Assembly (NCBI RefSeq): GCF_036324505.1
Contig: NC_086366.1
Location: forward strand, 18,430,927 to 18,494,926
Length of the DNA stretch: 64,000 nt
Direction: 5' to 3'
DNA from: Eleginops maclovinus
Lineage: Eukaryota; Chordata; Actinopteri; Perciformes; Eleginopidae
The position numbers and the translations under genes were made by a program. The notes under the pieces were generated by a model. It was not told where the DNA came from. It worked only from the letters and a program-made list of their open reading frames with translations, and did not search any database. Position 1 is the first letter of the stretch, and each line of letters opens with the position of its first letter. This document shows, in pieces, positions 1-11,088 of this stretch.

Positions 1-316
1 TGGTATATATGGTTCGAACCCCTTGTGGCAAGTTCACATTATCTGACAGAGCTCTTGTGAGGTCAGCAAGGAGTGCTTCTATAGACCTAAATCTGTCCTG
101 AGATATGGCATACACAATGCCTTTAAAGTAACGGTCCCCATTGCGGTAGAAACGAATCTTCTTGGCCTTCTTTTCTGAGGTCAGTGCTTGCAGTGTCCTG
201 GTTCTGTACAGGCTGCAATGAGCGCTATGAGTGGGACTGGGGAGCCCATTCCCTCTTGAGCCCCTGCGGGTATTTCTCTGAGCCTTGTCCCGCTCATCAA
301 AGTGCTCCAGCTCCAT
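1..316 (-). CDS. dclk1: Doublecortin-like kinase 1, first coding exon (partial)
   Basis: The minus strand reads from an ATG at 316 without a stop to the window edge, about 105 codons. It starts [14 protein letters not shown], then has the conserved stretch [20 protein letters not shown]. From about residue 48 it enters the first doublecortin (DCX) domain: [22 protein letters not shown], then [13 protein letters not shown] at the edge. DCLK1 binds and stabilises microtubules through two DCX domains and carries a C-terminal Ser/Thr kinase; both the second DCX domain and the kinase lie outside the window. The N-terminus resembles DCLK1 more than DCX (MELEHF rather than MELDFGHF), and SPART as neighbour fits the DCLK1 locus. 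In-frame TGA and TAG codons lie just upstream of the ATG. A plausible acceptor (CTACGCAG, just before TCATGG) suggests the UTR continues in an upstream exon. The teleost a/b paralogue cannot be assigned. Confidence 0.93.
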   Translation of the reverse strand, partial: MELEHFDERDKAQRNTRRGSRGNGLPSPTHSAHCSLYRTRTLQALTSEKKAKKIRFYRNGDRYFKGIVYAISQDRFRSIEALLADLTRALSDNVNLPQGVRTIYT

Positions 317-779
317 GACTGCGTAGTGCTATCACACCATAAATGAAACAGGGAAAATGCTTACTATTAGAATAAGCTATTTAATTTGAACTCATGAAAT
401 ACAGGGACAAATTAAGCTCTCAGTCAAACACTCCTATTACATAGCATACAAGCTTTGCTGCTGCTGCTCGCACACACATTATGAAGTAACATGTCACACC
501 CATTTCATGGTCCATGGTGTGCCTTAAATCAATCTTAACAGCAATGAAAGAACATGCTATTACAGTGGATAGCACAACATTAAACATATAAGCCTGGCAA
601 GGATTTTGGGCTTAATGCATTGTTAAAACAATAACAGATACATGTATAGAGAACACATCCTTTCTTGAATTGGTGCAATATCTTACCTTTGAGGTGAGGA
701 CAGATGGAAAAAAAAGTCGTTTTTCTGTAGGCAGAATTTGTCTCAATGGATCATTTATTCATTTGATGCCTGAGAGGAA

Positions 780-1010
780 CCATGCGTCCCTTTGTTGCCC
801 CTGTGATGGTGCTCTGCCTGCCTGTCGTGTGTCTTGGAGGCAGGGCTGTAGCCGGTGTCCTCCACCCGCCCCTCATTGCAGTGATTTACATCGGCATGCT
901 TGCGCGTCATCAGCATTGCGCGTTCCCGTTGCGATCAGCGCGCACCCTCACCGAAACCTCCATGAGTGATTACTTTTACGATGCGCGTTCATGTTGACCT
1001 GCATGCTTAA
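780..1010 (-). promoter_or_regulatory. CpG-richer patch, possible DCLK1 5' UTR exon or promoter
   Basis: This short patch upstream of the DCLK1 start exon is richer in CpG and GC than the AT-rich DNA around it, with several GCGC and CGCG words near 900-990. On the minus strand it contains a donor-like TTTCG|GTGAGGGTG near 952, so a noncoding first exon could end there and splice to the acceptor just before the DCLK1 ATG. No homology supports this. A chance CpG patch is also possible. Confidence 0.25.
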
Positions 1011-4000
1011 CCTCATTCCTTAGTAAAACAAATCCACTTATTAGCAATCACCAATTGCCGTGCATGTACTAAAAAACGTACAAGGAGTTAAATGCTGTCT
1101 TTCTTTTAGCATATTTTTCAACATCATGCAAAAGGCTATATTTACCATCTAATGCAAGCTATATCTAGCCAACTTGCTATGTGTAAGGTGACTAACAAAT
1201 ATAATAAATCACTGCTCTGACATTAAAAGTTTCACTTTGTATTATTGTGTTAACGTTTCAGTTATTATGTATTTATATAGTTTGTATATGTCTATAGCTG
1301 AAGCCTGTAGTAGCTGTTTCGTAGTTTCAAATACTCAAAGCAAATGTTTTGCCACACGGTTGATTCCACTGCTAAAATAAAATGTAGCTATAAGAAATCC
1401 GAAAAAAAAAAAAGACCGAGCGGGTAGCGTTTACATGCTGGGGGTTACAGATTGAATACTGCAATACACATATGTGCCTACGTGTCTGGCATTATTTGAG
1501 ACCATCCCACACAGGTGTAGGTGATGGTAATTAATTGGCTCAGTCACTCCGAGGCATGGATAAGTGTGATCAGCGGTTAAAGGACACATTTAACACGTGC
1601 TCCAATAAACAGCAGAAGACAAACTGATTGGTTATTTCACGTATTTTTGTATCAAAAGCAACACGCAACAGCTGACTGTTAAACCTTTACAAGGCCAAAA
1701 GTTGCATGACTGTGGCAATGGGTCTACTTTTATGACTATCAGCATTATTGAATGTGTACAACCTGCTGCAAACAATTACTTTAGTATATGGCTTTTGTCC
1801 AGCTGGCTTGCTAAAGGCAAATTTCTTATCCTCAAAAATCGGAAGGTTATTTTAAAGAAGTCTCATTTGATAAGATTGCATAACAATATTAAAACTATTG
1901 ACAAACTTGTTGAGATTGATTTTCTTCTTCTACTTTACTTTTACAACTTTTAGCATGTTATGTTTTCAATCACCCACTATAACAGTTCAACACCAGAGCA
2001 GTAGGATTCTAGGGCTTTAAAGATAGCCCCTGATGTATATGGCATTATGAAAATGTACTTGACTAAGACAAGTGCACTATATATTTTCCACCTTTACTTG
2101 CTTAAGTCAAATGTAAAGCAACAACGGTTTTATTCTACTGTATGCCACTGTCCAAAGACGAATTGGCTGCCTATTGGCATAAGGAAAGACAATCTTTAGC
2201 TGGGATAATTTTCACAACTTACATCTGACTTTCCATAGGTCTATAAAGCTATACAATAACGATGAGCACAATGTGAGTGGAAACATACAAAGACAACAGA
2301 AGAAACAAAACAAAATGTCCCTGATTTAAAGGTGTTTAGATGAAAAAGCACATTGTTGGCAACCTGGACTTCTTTTCCACAGAAGAACAGCAAGGTATAT
2401 AGCTGATTATTATTTTACTTTGTAATTATGTGTTTGTTGATGTAGTTGTATTGACTGAGCCTTAGTAAGAGTTTGTTTACATTTAATTTCAGATCATGTC
2501 TCAAGAATATGCACTCACCCTCTGGCAAAAGATCAAATGCTTCCTCCAGCTGACTGCATGACCTCCATGCATGCTCCTTCCCCAATACTGTTGGACAAAC
2601 CGGCATGTCCCCGGGGACAAATGCTGCAAGTGTGACAGGATCAATTTCTCTCTACCTCATTTCAGTCTGATAAATAACTGGTTCAACTCGACCTCTGCAT
2701 TTATGAACCCAACTTTGTGTGCTTTCCCATCAACAATGATTGGCAGCGCCCTTTAAACACCGATGGGGTCACACTCGTCTCTGCTATAGAATGCCACTCC
2801 TGGCCCGGTGGATCCTGTTGCAGTGAATTTTGACCAAGTCTATGGTCCATCTCAAAAGACTTCAGTAACAACCTTAGCCACACCACTAGAACAAGGTCCA
2901 ATGGACTTTGTTACAGATAACTGTTCATCTATAGTACATATTGTATTTTTCTGCAGAACAATTTTAACTGAATATTTTAAGAAATAAAATAAAATAAAAT
3001 GTCAGGCAATCAGAATATGTACCATCTCGACTTAATATCAAACTTGGTACACAAACTTGTGATCTCGCTGACCCTGGTTGAACAAGAAAAAGAAAAAAAT
3101 ATTTGAAATTTCCTTCATTGATGTTGGAATCTGCTGGAATGCTTTCCCTGCAACACGACTCTGGATAAGCGGTGGAAAACGGATGGATGGATGTTCCTAA
3201 TTATAAGAACACTTAAAGAATAAACCATTAGTATGATCCTGTAAACATACATGTTGTAACACATTAGCTGGAGGTATTAGACTAAAATATTCAAGAAATA
3301 ATTTTCTTGATTTAAAAAGAACTGATCAAAAATATCCTGCTCATAGATTAAAAAAAAAAAGTTAGCTGTGATTCCCCAAATCTACTAAATAAAACTAATA
3401 ATTATCACGTTTTTGTCAATTTTTTTATTTTTTCAGACAATTTAAACTAGAGTACCTGAAAGCCACTTGAAAACAACTTTTACCTTAAAGCTGGATTTGA
3501 TGAGCACAAATCGGATCATTAAAAAGAAAAATTGTTTGCAAAGTTATCATCACACCAAAGCTCAGAGCTTGTTAAATGGTTTCGTCCACTAAAATAAAAT
3601 ATAGATTTAATATCAAACAATATTCACAGAACTGAGTTCAGAAGAACACACCTCATGCTGTAGCAGAGCACACATCTAGGTTTCATAGTCCTAGACTAGT
3701 AAGAGTTGCAGTAGTCATTAACATTTGAGTCACCCCTACTCTATATGAATCAACATCTTCTTACCGGTACTTAATGACGGTGTAACAAAAATACATGTTG
3801 GTATAGACAGCTTCAGTTTTACATAAAGTTAGATGTTTGCAGGCACAGTAAGAGGCAGTGATTACTTCTCATTTTAAACAACACAGGGAAAACACTTTTT
3901 GGTCTGATAGGGTGATATCTGAAGATAAATATAGATATTGATTTTAATCCTTCATTCAAAGTATATAAATTGCACTCACCCTATAAGGGAAAAACTCAAA

Positions 4001-4370
4001 TACACAGATGTGTTACGAAGATTAGGAAATGTTCCCGTGCCAAGTCCACAGTTCTGTGCTGTCTTAGTATAAAGAGCAGAGTTAAACTGATATCCTTCAA
4101 GTGAATTGATAATACAATGTTACAGTGTATCAACATACTGTATAATCATGTCTTAATCTTGGTTATATAATTAGCTGTTTCTCTTCATTTAGGTCCATTT
4201 TACATAAAGATTAAAGTGCTTAGGAGAATTAAACTATAGGATCTTCAAATAACAGTAGTTATCTTTTAAACACAGAACATGTTTTATAAATAGTGAAAAT
4301 TAAATATAGATTTATTTGATAGAATTACAGTTTAAGGCATTGCTGAGATAATAAGGCAGTTTAATACCAG
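1011..4370. other. Intergenic DNA between DCLK1 and SPART
   Basis: AT-rich sequence with no gene that I recognise. The short open frames lack splice structure and homology that I can name. A LINE-tail-like fragment sits near 3148-3197. A tttatt at 4311-4316 (AATAAA on the minus strand) lies 55 bases beyond the SPART stop and could serve as its polyadenylation signal. Confidence 0.5.
3148..3197 (+). repeat. Short remnant of a retroelement 3' tail
   Basis: The segment contains GACTCTGGATAAGCGG followed by GGATGGATGGATG. A 'GGATAAGCGG ... (GATG)n' ending is typical of the 3' tails of RTE-like elements abundant in fish genomes. No coding part is visible next to it, so it is a heavily truncated copy. 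Confidence 0.5.
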
Positions 4371-7300
4371 CTATTTGCCCGACTTCTCCACTTGCTTCCC
4401 ACTCTCTGGTTTTTCCAGACACTTGTAGTCTTCCAGAATGGCATGCGCCGTCTGCTTGCCCGTCTTTTTCACTATAGCTTTGATCCCCAGGTTGTCAACA
4501 TTGAAGGCAGTGCGACCGACATTAATGGCAGAATTGACCGCGTGGTCTGTGGCCTGTCCTGCTGCAGCCCCGTACCTTCATCAGAAGTTAGATTAAGTTG
4601 AGAGGTCACAGCGAGGCGAGAAACAGAGGATTTGAGAATAATTAGTAAGCAGTGCAAGGAATGCAAAGAGGCCATGGTGTATGTTAAGTGTTATGTGAGC
4701 ATTACACCCATGCAAGTCCAAAATCTCCAAATTATTGATATTTGCTTAAATTAATGAAGAAACCATTAAATGATAACTTATTCAGATGGGAATGTTTGTT
4801 TTGGGCTAATGCAGTGATACAACTAAAACACAATCCTAGAATATTGTAAGATTTAAATTTAAGGCAGGACAGAAAAGTTGCAAATTGGGAAAGTACCATT
4901 AGAAACATAAAGGAATAACTGAAAAGCAGTACCATCTAGTGAATTGCCACACAGGCAGTGAATTAGAATAGCATCAACGATTTTACAGAGCTTTGAGCAA
5001 CAGCCAATTCATTAAAAGAAGTTGTGCTTAGTGATTAGTGGTGAAACAAGTTGAATAGCTTCCTTTAGTTAGGAAAAATGTCACTTATTCTCTTTAGGTG
5101 AGTCAAAGATGTTTTTGTAGACCCCTAAATCTGCAAAGTAAATTATAAAATAAAACAGTGAGTGCAGGTTTGGTTTTGCATGTATGATGCAAGAGGTCAT
5201 ATGCAACATACACGTCAAAACCGGTTAAGAAAGCAGTGTTTAGCAATTTGTTTGGTATGGCTTGATATTAAAGCATGTGCCATGGTGAGACATGTCCTTT
5301 AAAATGGAAGGGAAAACCTACTTGTGTTTTACGGTGCTCACGGTCTCTGATGCTACACTTGTAGTGATGTTCATTGCGGCCACTTCCAAACCAGTCCACA
5401 TAGTCGCAAATCCTGAGCAAAACCATAGAACACAATGCATGTTGGGCATATTATATTACACCTCTTGTCAAAAATGTCCTATTATGGATATGTGTGATGT
5501 GATAAATGTACCTTGCACTCCACTGGCAGCCACCACCATGGCTCCATCTATGTTAGAACGCCCATCCTTGTCTTTCTTCATAGATTCTGGGATCAGCTTG
5601 CCTCCATGTTTTTTCACGTGTGGAGCCAACTCCCGCCCCACACAGCCAGCGACGGTGCACACCCCGTCCACTGTAGTAACAAAGCATTACTCAATGAGAG
5701 GTCCGCTGTTACATAACCACAGACGGTCAGTTTAATATGCTAATTGGGGATGAGTTAGTCACCTAGAAACTGGCTAACTTTGACGGCTCCCCCTGTCGCT
5801 TGCTTGGCTACGTGGAGGCCTTTGCTGACTGTGGGGCTGACGTGGGTGGGTTTGTCCTCCGGGGTGATGTGTTCCCGGAGTTTAGATGCCCCTGTTTGAA
5901 TGGCCTTGCCTGTGAACTCAGCTCCTTTCACCAGACCCCAGCTTAGCCATGATGCACCTGAGAGAACAACAGGATCACACAAGGCAAGTCTAACAAAGAG
6001 TGAACAAACGGAAGCATTAAGATTTTTACAAAGGGGAAGACGCAGTTCTTCCTCACCTGTCAGAATCCCGCTTGCCACCTTTTCACTCCACTCAGGCAGA
6101 GCCTTCTCCTCCTCGTTCTCATCCTCTTCTGTGACCCCTGTTGCAGTCTCCTGAGGCGTAGCGATGGACACCTTCTGACTGAGATTAATGGTCTCTGCAG
6201 CTTCTTCTGGAGCCTGATTATAAAGACACATTGGTTCACTACTGCAATATAAAGATAAGACAATATGGGCTTAAATTAAAACCTAAATGTCAGTTAAAAG
6301 CTGACATTGTCGTCCAGAAGCTTGTCTCCAAGTAACCCTACATTCACACAACAGCTCCTCTTATTATTCGGTGCTTTAGTTACAATGTGGCTTTTGTTTG
6401 CCACAAACAAATAGTCATTTTAAAAGGTCTCTATGCAATCATGAAACAGTCTCCCTTTGTGCTCAAATTTGAGAAATTCCACTTGACCTAAAAAATGTAA
6501 ACAACACAAAAGTGCCTACTCTCTGCTGACAGGGAATCAGGTCCATCAGAAAAGATGACTAGCCTGATTGCGTGCATCAAAAAAATGACCTTGTTTCGCA
6601 TTGATCTGAGCCAGCGTCTCCACCTCTTTCATGGCTGAACTGGCACTTGTCTTTCAGCCGAAACTCTGAAGCTGTTCCAACTGCTGCTGATAAGAGCATT
6701 ATAACTGATTAATTCTCCTCACCTGCCTTTCTCAAATCCCCACAATGCTGAGGCAGGGCTAACTTGGAGATGTGTGCCAGCTCAGAAGTAAGCAGGAGCA
6801 AGAGTTTCACGCCAGGCAAAAACAATGATGCCTCAAAGCATGCTGTAAGCAGTAACTTCAATGTTTTTCATGGAAGGGACTGATTAAATATCTGCAGTAT
6901 TTGCAGAAGGTGTCAGTGATGGCAGGAGGAGAGTGAAGGCTATTAAGTGACTTAAGTGCTAACTTGCTTCATTATGCCACACTATGCATCAGCCTGGACT
7001 GACAGCTGCATTTTAAGGCAGAGTTTACAAACAAAAAGTGTCTGTTTGTGTGAGGAAAAATCTATGAACCAGATTCTGATATGTGAGATCGCAGCTTTCA
7101 AACACTATCCAATAGGAAGATACACCCACTGTCACATGCCTGTAACTACCAATAGTGGTTGAGCACTCTAACTTGAGTCTCATTTTCCTAAAATAGCTCT
7201 CTGTACCCCTGACCGGCACAAGAGGATTTGCAAAAAGGCTTTGTGTAATTCTGTGGTGACTTATGACAACATGTTTTGATGTGAAAACTGTACAAAAACA

Positions 7301-9044
7301 TTTCAAAGGATCATTTCTCTGAGCATTCGGTCCGCTTGAAAAAAAAATTGCTGTAATGTTTTATATTCAGATGTATTGGCCGCAAATGCATTTGTTCCCC
7401 GAAGAATATCAAATGTGTGTGCTGTTGCAAAACTGTCTGCACACTGACCTGTACCCTGAGATCTGTCATCTGGGACAGCAGGTCCTGGAAAAGCTCTCTG
7501 TGAACAGTAGGCAGCTCAGAGGACAACACCACCCCGACATAATAACCTGGAGCCGACGCCATCATGTCCGGAAACATAAACACACCAGTGTTACACAGCA
7601 ACACAGGGGAGTCCACGGCCATGAGAGGATACAGCCAGTCACACACCTGCCAGGTAGCAAAACAAAAAGGTACGAGGAAATAAAAAATGCAACTCCGGGC
7701 AATGTGAGGATAAATAACTACACGTAAGGATGTGAGGAAGATGCAAATCAGACCAACACTTCAATTTATTTCAATATTTATCAAGGATCAAGGATAAAGG
7801 ATTAAATCAATGTTATAGGGGGAATAAAGCTCTGCAAAAAGATGTTGCTTAAAGACGACACAATATGCTCATTTTCTAGTTGATCTTGTGTGATCCTATA
7901 TAGTACATAACAGTGAACAGTAGGAGAGGAGACGCCAGAGGACACACTCTCCCTCTGCATGTCTAATAGGATTATAGGACACAACAGTGTAAGCAGGGTT
8001 TACTTTATTTACTTGCACTATTGTGAATCACTGATGTCACGGATGGAAATAGCAACTGGGAAATTCCCCAATGAAGAGTCAAATTTCAGTCCCATGATCC
8101 ACGTGTGTATTGGTGGTTTTAAACAGCAGGGTAAAACATTGACATGAAAAAAAAAGAAACACAAATTTGCTCAAGACAGGATAAGGTGGATGAAGTAAAA
8201 GCGGTATCATTGACTTAAGTCTTTTAACCCAAGCTGACATGTTTGCATTTACTTTCTTATCTTATCACTTAGTTGTTTCTTATGAGCTCCTGATTTACAA
8301 ACAAAAATAGACTTAGAAAGGACTGACTGTCTGTAGACTGGGCATAACATAGCATAGCATAAAGCAGTCCTTGAAAAAACCTAATTGTTTTGACACAAAC
8401 AATAAACTTCCTAAATGTAAGATGTATTATAGTGCTGATGATTTTGATCTGTAAAGGTGAAACTATTTTCTGGTATCACTGCATTTCAGGCACTAGATCT
8501 GCTTCGGTGGCAATTGTGTAGGATTTCCTGAGGTGTACATAGATGTTTATTGCTTAGAAACATAGCCCATTTATAATATAAATATAAAAGTTACGTTTTG
8601 ACGTTGTTTTTACTTTTAGCCAAATATATAAAATAATATACTTTTTTTTTTTAATCAAATAGTCATAAGATTATCAAAGTTTTCTTGATGTAGAGGAAGT
8701 TGATTTACTGTGGTAAGGAGTGAGGTACCAATTATGATGCTGATGCAAGATTTCCGGGAAGCATGAAACTGTATCCATAAAGCAATTGGGCTTAGGTCAC
8801 CAAGTAAACAACAATCACAATATTAATGTGATCATAGTAGGTCAGAGATCATTAACCAGCCTCCTCCTGCTGATGACTCATAGTCAGACAGATCTTGATG
8901 AGCCGAGCAAATGTATTATCAAATCAGGTTAAAGGGCACGAGACAGACTGGTGACATGGCAGTGATGACATTTCCTGCTAATTGCATCAGATGGTCATGT
9001 AGGGTGGCTTATCAACTCATTTCAGGCTAAGTAACAAAGTGCGT

Positions 9045-9131
<87 letters not shown>

Positions 9132-9978
9132 GATTTGCTTTTACCTGCAGAAAAGCTGGTGGGCGGTGTGGCATACTGTCGGAGTGTTCACTGGTAAACT
9201 TCACCAGCCGCAGGTAGCCCGGGTACGACGGGGCGCTCACCTCGCCTTCAGGCGTGACATAGAATATCTGTACACCATGAGGGATGTACATCAGCTCCTC
9301 TCCGTCTTCACCCATACTTTGGGGAGATGGTGTTGAGTTAGACGTACGACTGTAGAACTCTTCCCCAACCAAAGACATCTCCCCTGCATCTGTCCCATAT
9401 GAAACAGAGAGGTGGCCATCAGCTGCCTGAGGAGAGTAAGCTGGAGGCTGCTCCACTGGACCCACAGGCTGTCTGGTGGGTGAGAGGGGGAGACCCTTAC
9501 TACTGCAGGCAGACATGCCTCCTATAGCCCCTGCTGTCTGGCTGTTAGCAGAAAGTTGGTTTGGTGGATCTGGCTTGTTTTTGGAAGGAAGTTTTGGGTA
9601 GAGTGCTTCTTTGGACGTGTCTGCCACATCAGGGTCAGATTTACTGCTAGTGTTCAGTGTAGGTGTAGATTCAAGGTCAGAGCTGGTCTCCAGTATGGCC
9701 AGGCGAGTGGTGATGTTGTCCAGCGTCTCCTGCATCTTCTGCTGCATCTGCCTGGCTGATGCCCAGGAGCTGCCGACACACTCATCTCCCTTGGAAGGCA
9801 CACTGATGGCCCTGAGGAGGTGCTTCCTCCCTTGCTTGTAGAGCTCCAGGGCCTGTGTCTTGTCTCCGGCTTCATCTACAGACAGTCCTTTATTTATGCA
9901 CTCAAAGGCCCTCTCATAGCCATCTTTGATCACTTGGAGTCTGGCACTGTCGAATGCATCTTGTTTAGCTTTCTCCAT
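4371..9978 (-). CDS. spart: Spartin (SPG20 protein)
   Basis: The coding exons (minus) are 9978-9145, 7646-7449, 6213-6057, 5957-5763, 5670-5512, 5412-5322 and 4575-4371. They total 1839 nt in one frame, 612 aa (human about 666). Acceptor TTTTTTCAG precedes the start exon, and the ATG at 9978 begins MEKAKQDAFDSARLQ. An N-terminal MIT domain (about residues 10-95) contains YERAFECINKGL and SARQMQQKM. A PPAY motif at 178-181 matches the site used by NEDD4-family ubiquitin ligases. The C-terminal senescence/spartin domain shows LPEWSEKVASGIL, GLVKGAEFTGKAIQTGASKLRE, AKQATGG and ELAPHVKKHGGKL. Spartin links ESCRT-III/endosomal trafficking, EGFR turnover and lipid-droplet or mitochondrial function; human loss causes Troyer syndrome. 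The region between the plant-related central domain and the senescence domain is shorter than in human. A long (CA)n tract lies just after the first coding exon's donor. Confidence 0.95.
9049..9128. repeat. (GT)40 dinucleotide microsatellite in a SPART intron
   Basis: An uninterrupted run of 80 bases of GT on the plus strand, so (CA)n in the SPART transcript. It begins about 17 bases downstream of the donor at 9145/9144. Intronic CA repeats close to 5' splice sites can bind hnRNP L and alter splicing in other genes; any effect here is inference. Confidence 0.97.
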
Positions 9979-10431
9979 TCCCTCTGAAAAAAGTACAATT
10001 AGCATCCAACCAAACATGGGCTTACAGAACTAACGTAAAGAATTGACAGCACAAGAGCAGATGTTTACCCTACCTAGAATTTAAAATATGTCCTTATACA
10101 TTCGGATATGTATAACCTAATGATTACTTAACGTTGGTCACAGAGTTAAGAGCACCCCATTGACACTCACAAGTAATTTTACAATTTAAAACTTGTAATA
10201 AATTACCAAATTACAACAAATGATACCTGATCCCCCTAGATGCGTCATCCATTGTAAAATAGGTCTCTAAAGTAACGCTAAGTTTCCAACACACAGACAA
10301 CGGCTGACACCATAATGTGATAGTGGTAAGAGCAACATAAACATACCACTGGGATTTCCGATAATATCACTCGTTCAATTATTGTAAGTATAAGGTCCTT
10401 CATGAGCTAAAGGTATCCATAGTCCACTCAC

Positions 10432-10570
10432 CCCGGTAAAAGAAAAACTCAGAAAAACAGCTTGATTAGCTCGGTTAGCTTGTAGCTCACGTTACGTAGT
10501 TGTCAAAAATGATCCTTCTAGCCACCGAATAATGCTAACTTCTGCCTCTGTCTGTAAGTAAAGTTTAGGT
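10432..10570 (-). other. Putative noncoding first exon of SPART
   Basis: On the minus strand a good donor (CCGGG|GTGAGTGG) ends a candidate exon at 10432. The first coding exon has a clear acceptor 5 bases before its ATG, so an upstream UTR exon must exist. This is the closest consensus donor that I see. The far end (start of transcription) is not defined by sequence and is only approximate. Confidence 0.4.
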
Positions 10571-10996
10571 CGTGCCGATGGACCTTTTCAACTCCCCTTA
10601 ATGTAGAGAAGGGATGTTTCACAGACTTCTCGCTAAACTGTTGAAAAAGCCAAAGTATTGTGACAGGATGTATCGATGATCTGCTTCAACACGAAAACAT
10701 AACATGCAACGTGATGTGCGTCAAACGTGTCTGTACTTAAGTTTTATTGTGAAAGTATTCACCGGAAGTGATACAATACTATCAGGGTGGCATGGACGGT
10801 GGTTTGATTAAATACACGTTATTTTAATACATGCATGAAACACACTCATCTCAAGCAGTCGACCCTGTAAACTCGGAATCACTGTGTTGTATTGCTTACT
10901 ACTGGCAACCGTGAAAAACTGCAGTAGTTATCAAATCAAGGTCAACGCAGAACTGATAGTAATACACTTGCTAACAGTGACCTAAGCGTTGCAGTT

Positions 10997-11088
10997 CCTC
11001 AGTGTGGCCACTGGAGGACAGAAAACACTCACCATTTTATATACTCTCGTCTGTGAGTGTTTACTGCCATCTAGCGGCCACACTGAGG
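10997..11088. promoter_or_regulatory. Inverted repeat with convergent CTCF-like motifs
   Basis: Two 36-base arms, 10997-11032 and 11053-11088, are reverse complements at 31 of 36 positions and are separated by 20 bases. Each arm holds a CTCF-like core: CCACTGGAGGACAG on plus at 11008-11021, and CCGCTAGATGGCAG on minus at 11064-11077. The minus-strand core is the better match to the known CTCF consensus. The pair lies a few hundred bases upstream of the presumed SPART first exon. It could be a small foldback element or an insulator; no binding can be shown from sequence. Confidence 0.4.

Noticed and set aside
6540..6960. A possible extra SPART exon between 7449 and 6213, hinted at by GGCAG|GTGAGG
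   Set aside because: The flanking exons join in phase 0 without it, and no frame there resembles spartin.
7356..7727. Plus-strand frame of 123 codons
   Set aside because: It is antisense to the SPART exon 7449-7646; the minus-strand frame matches spartin.
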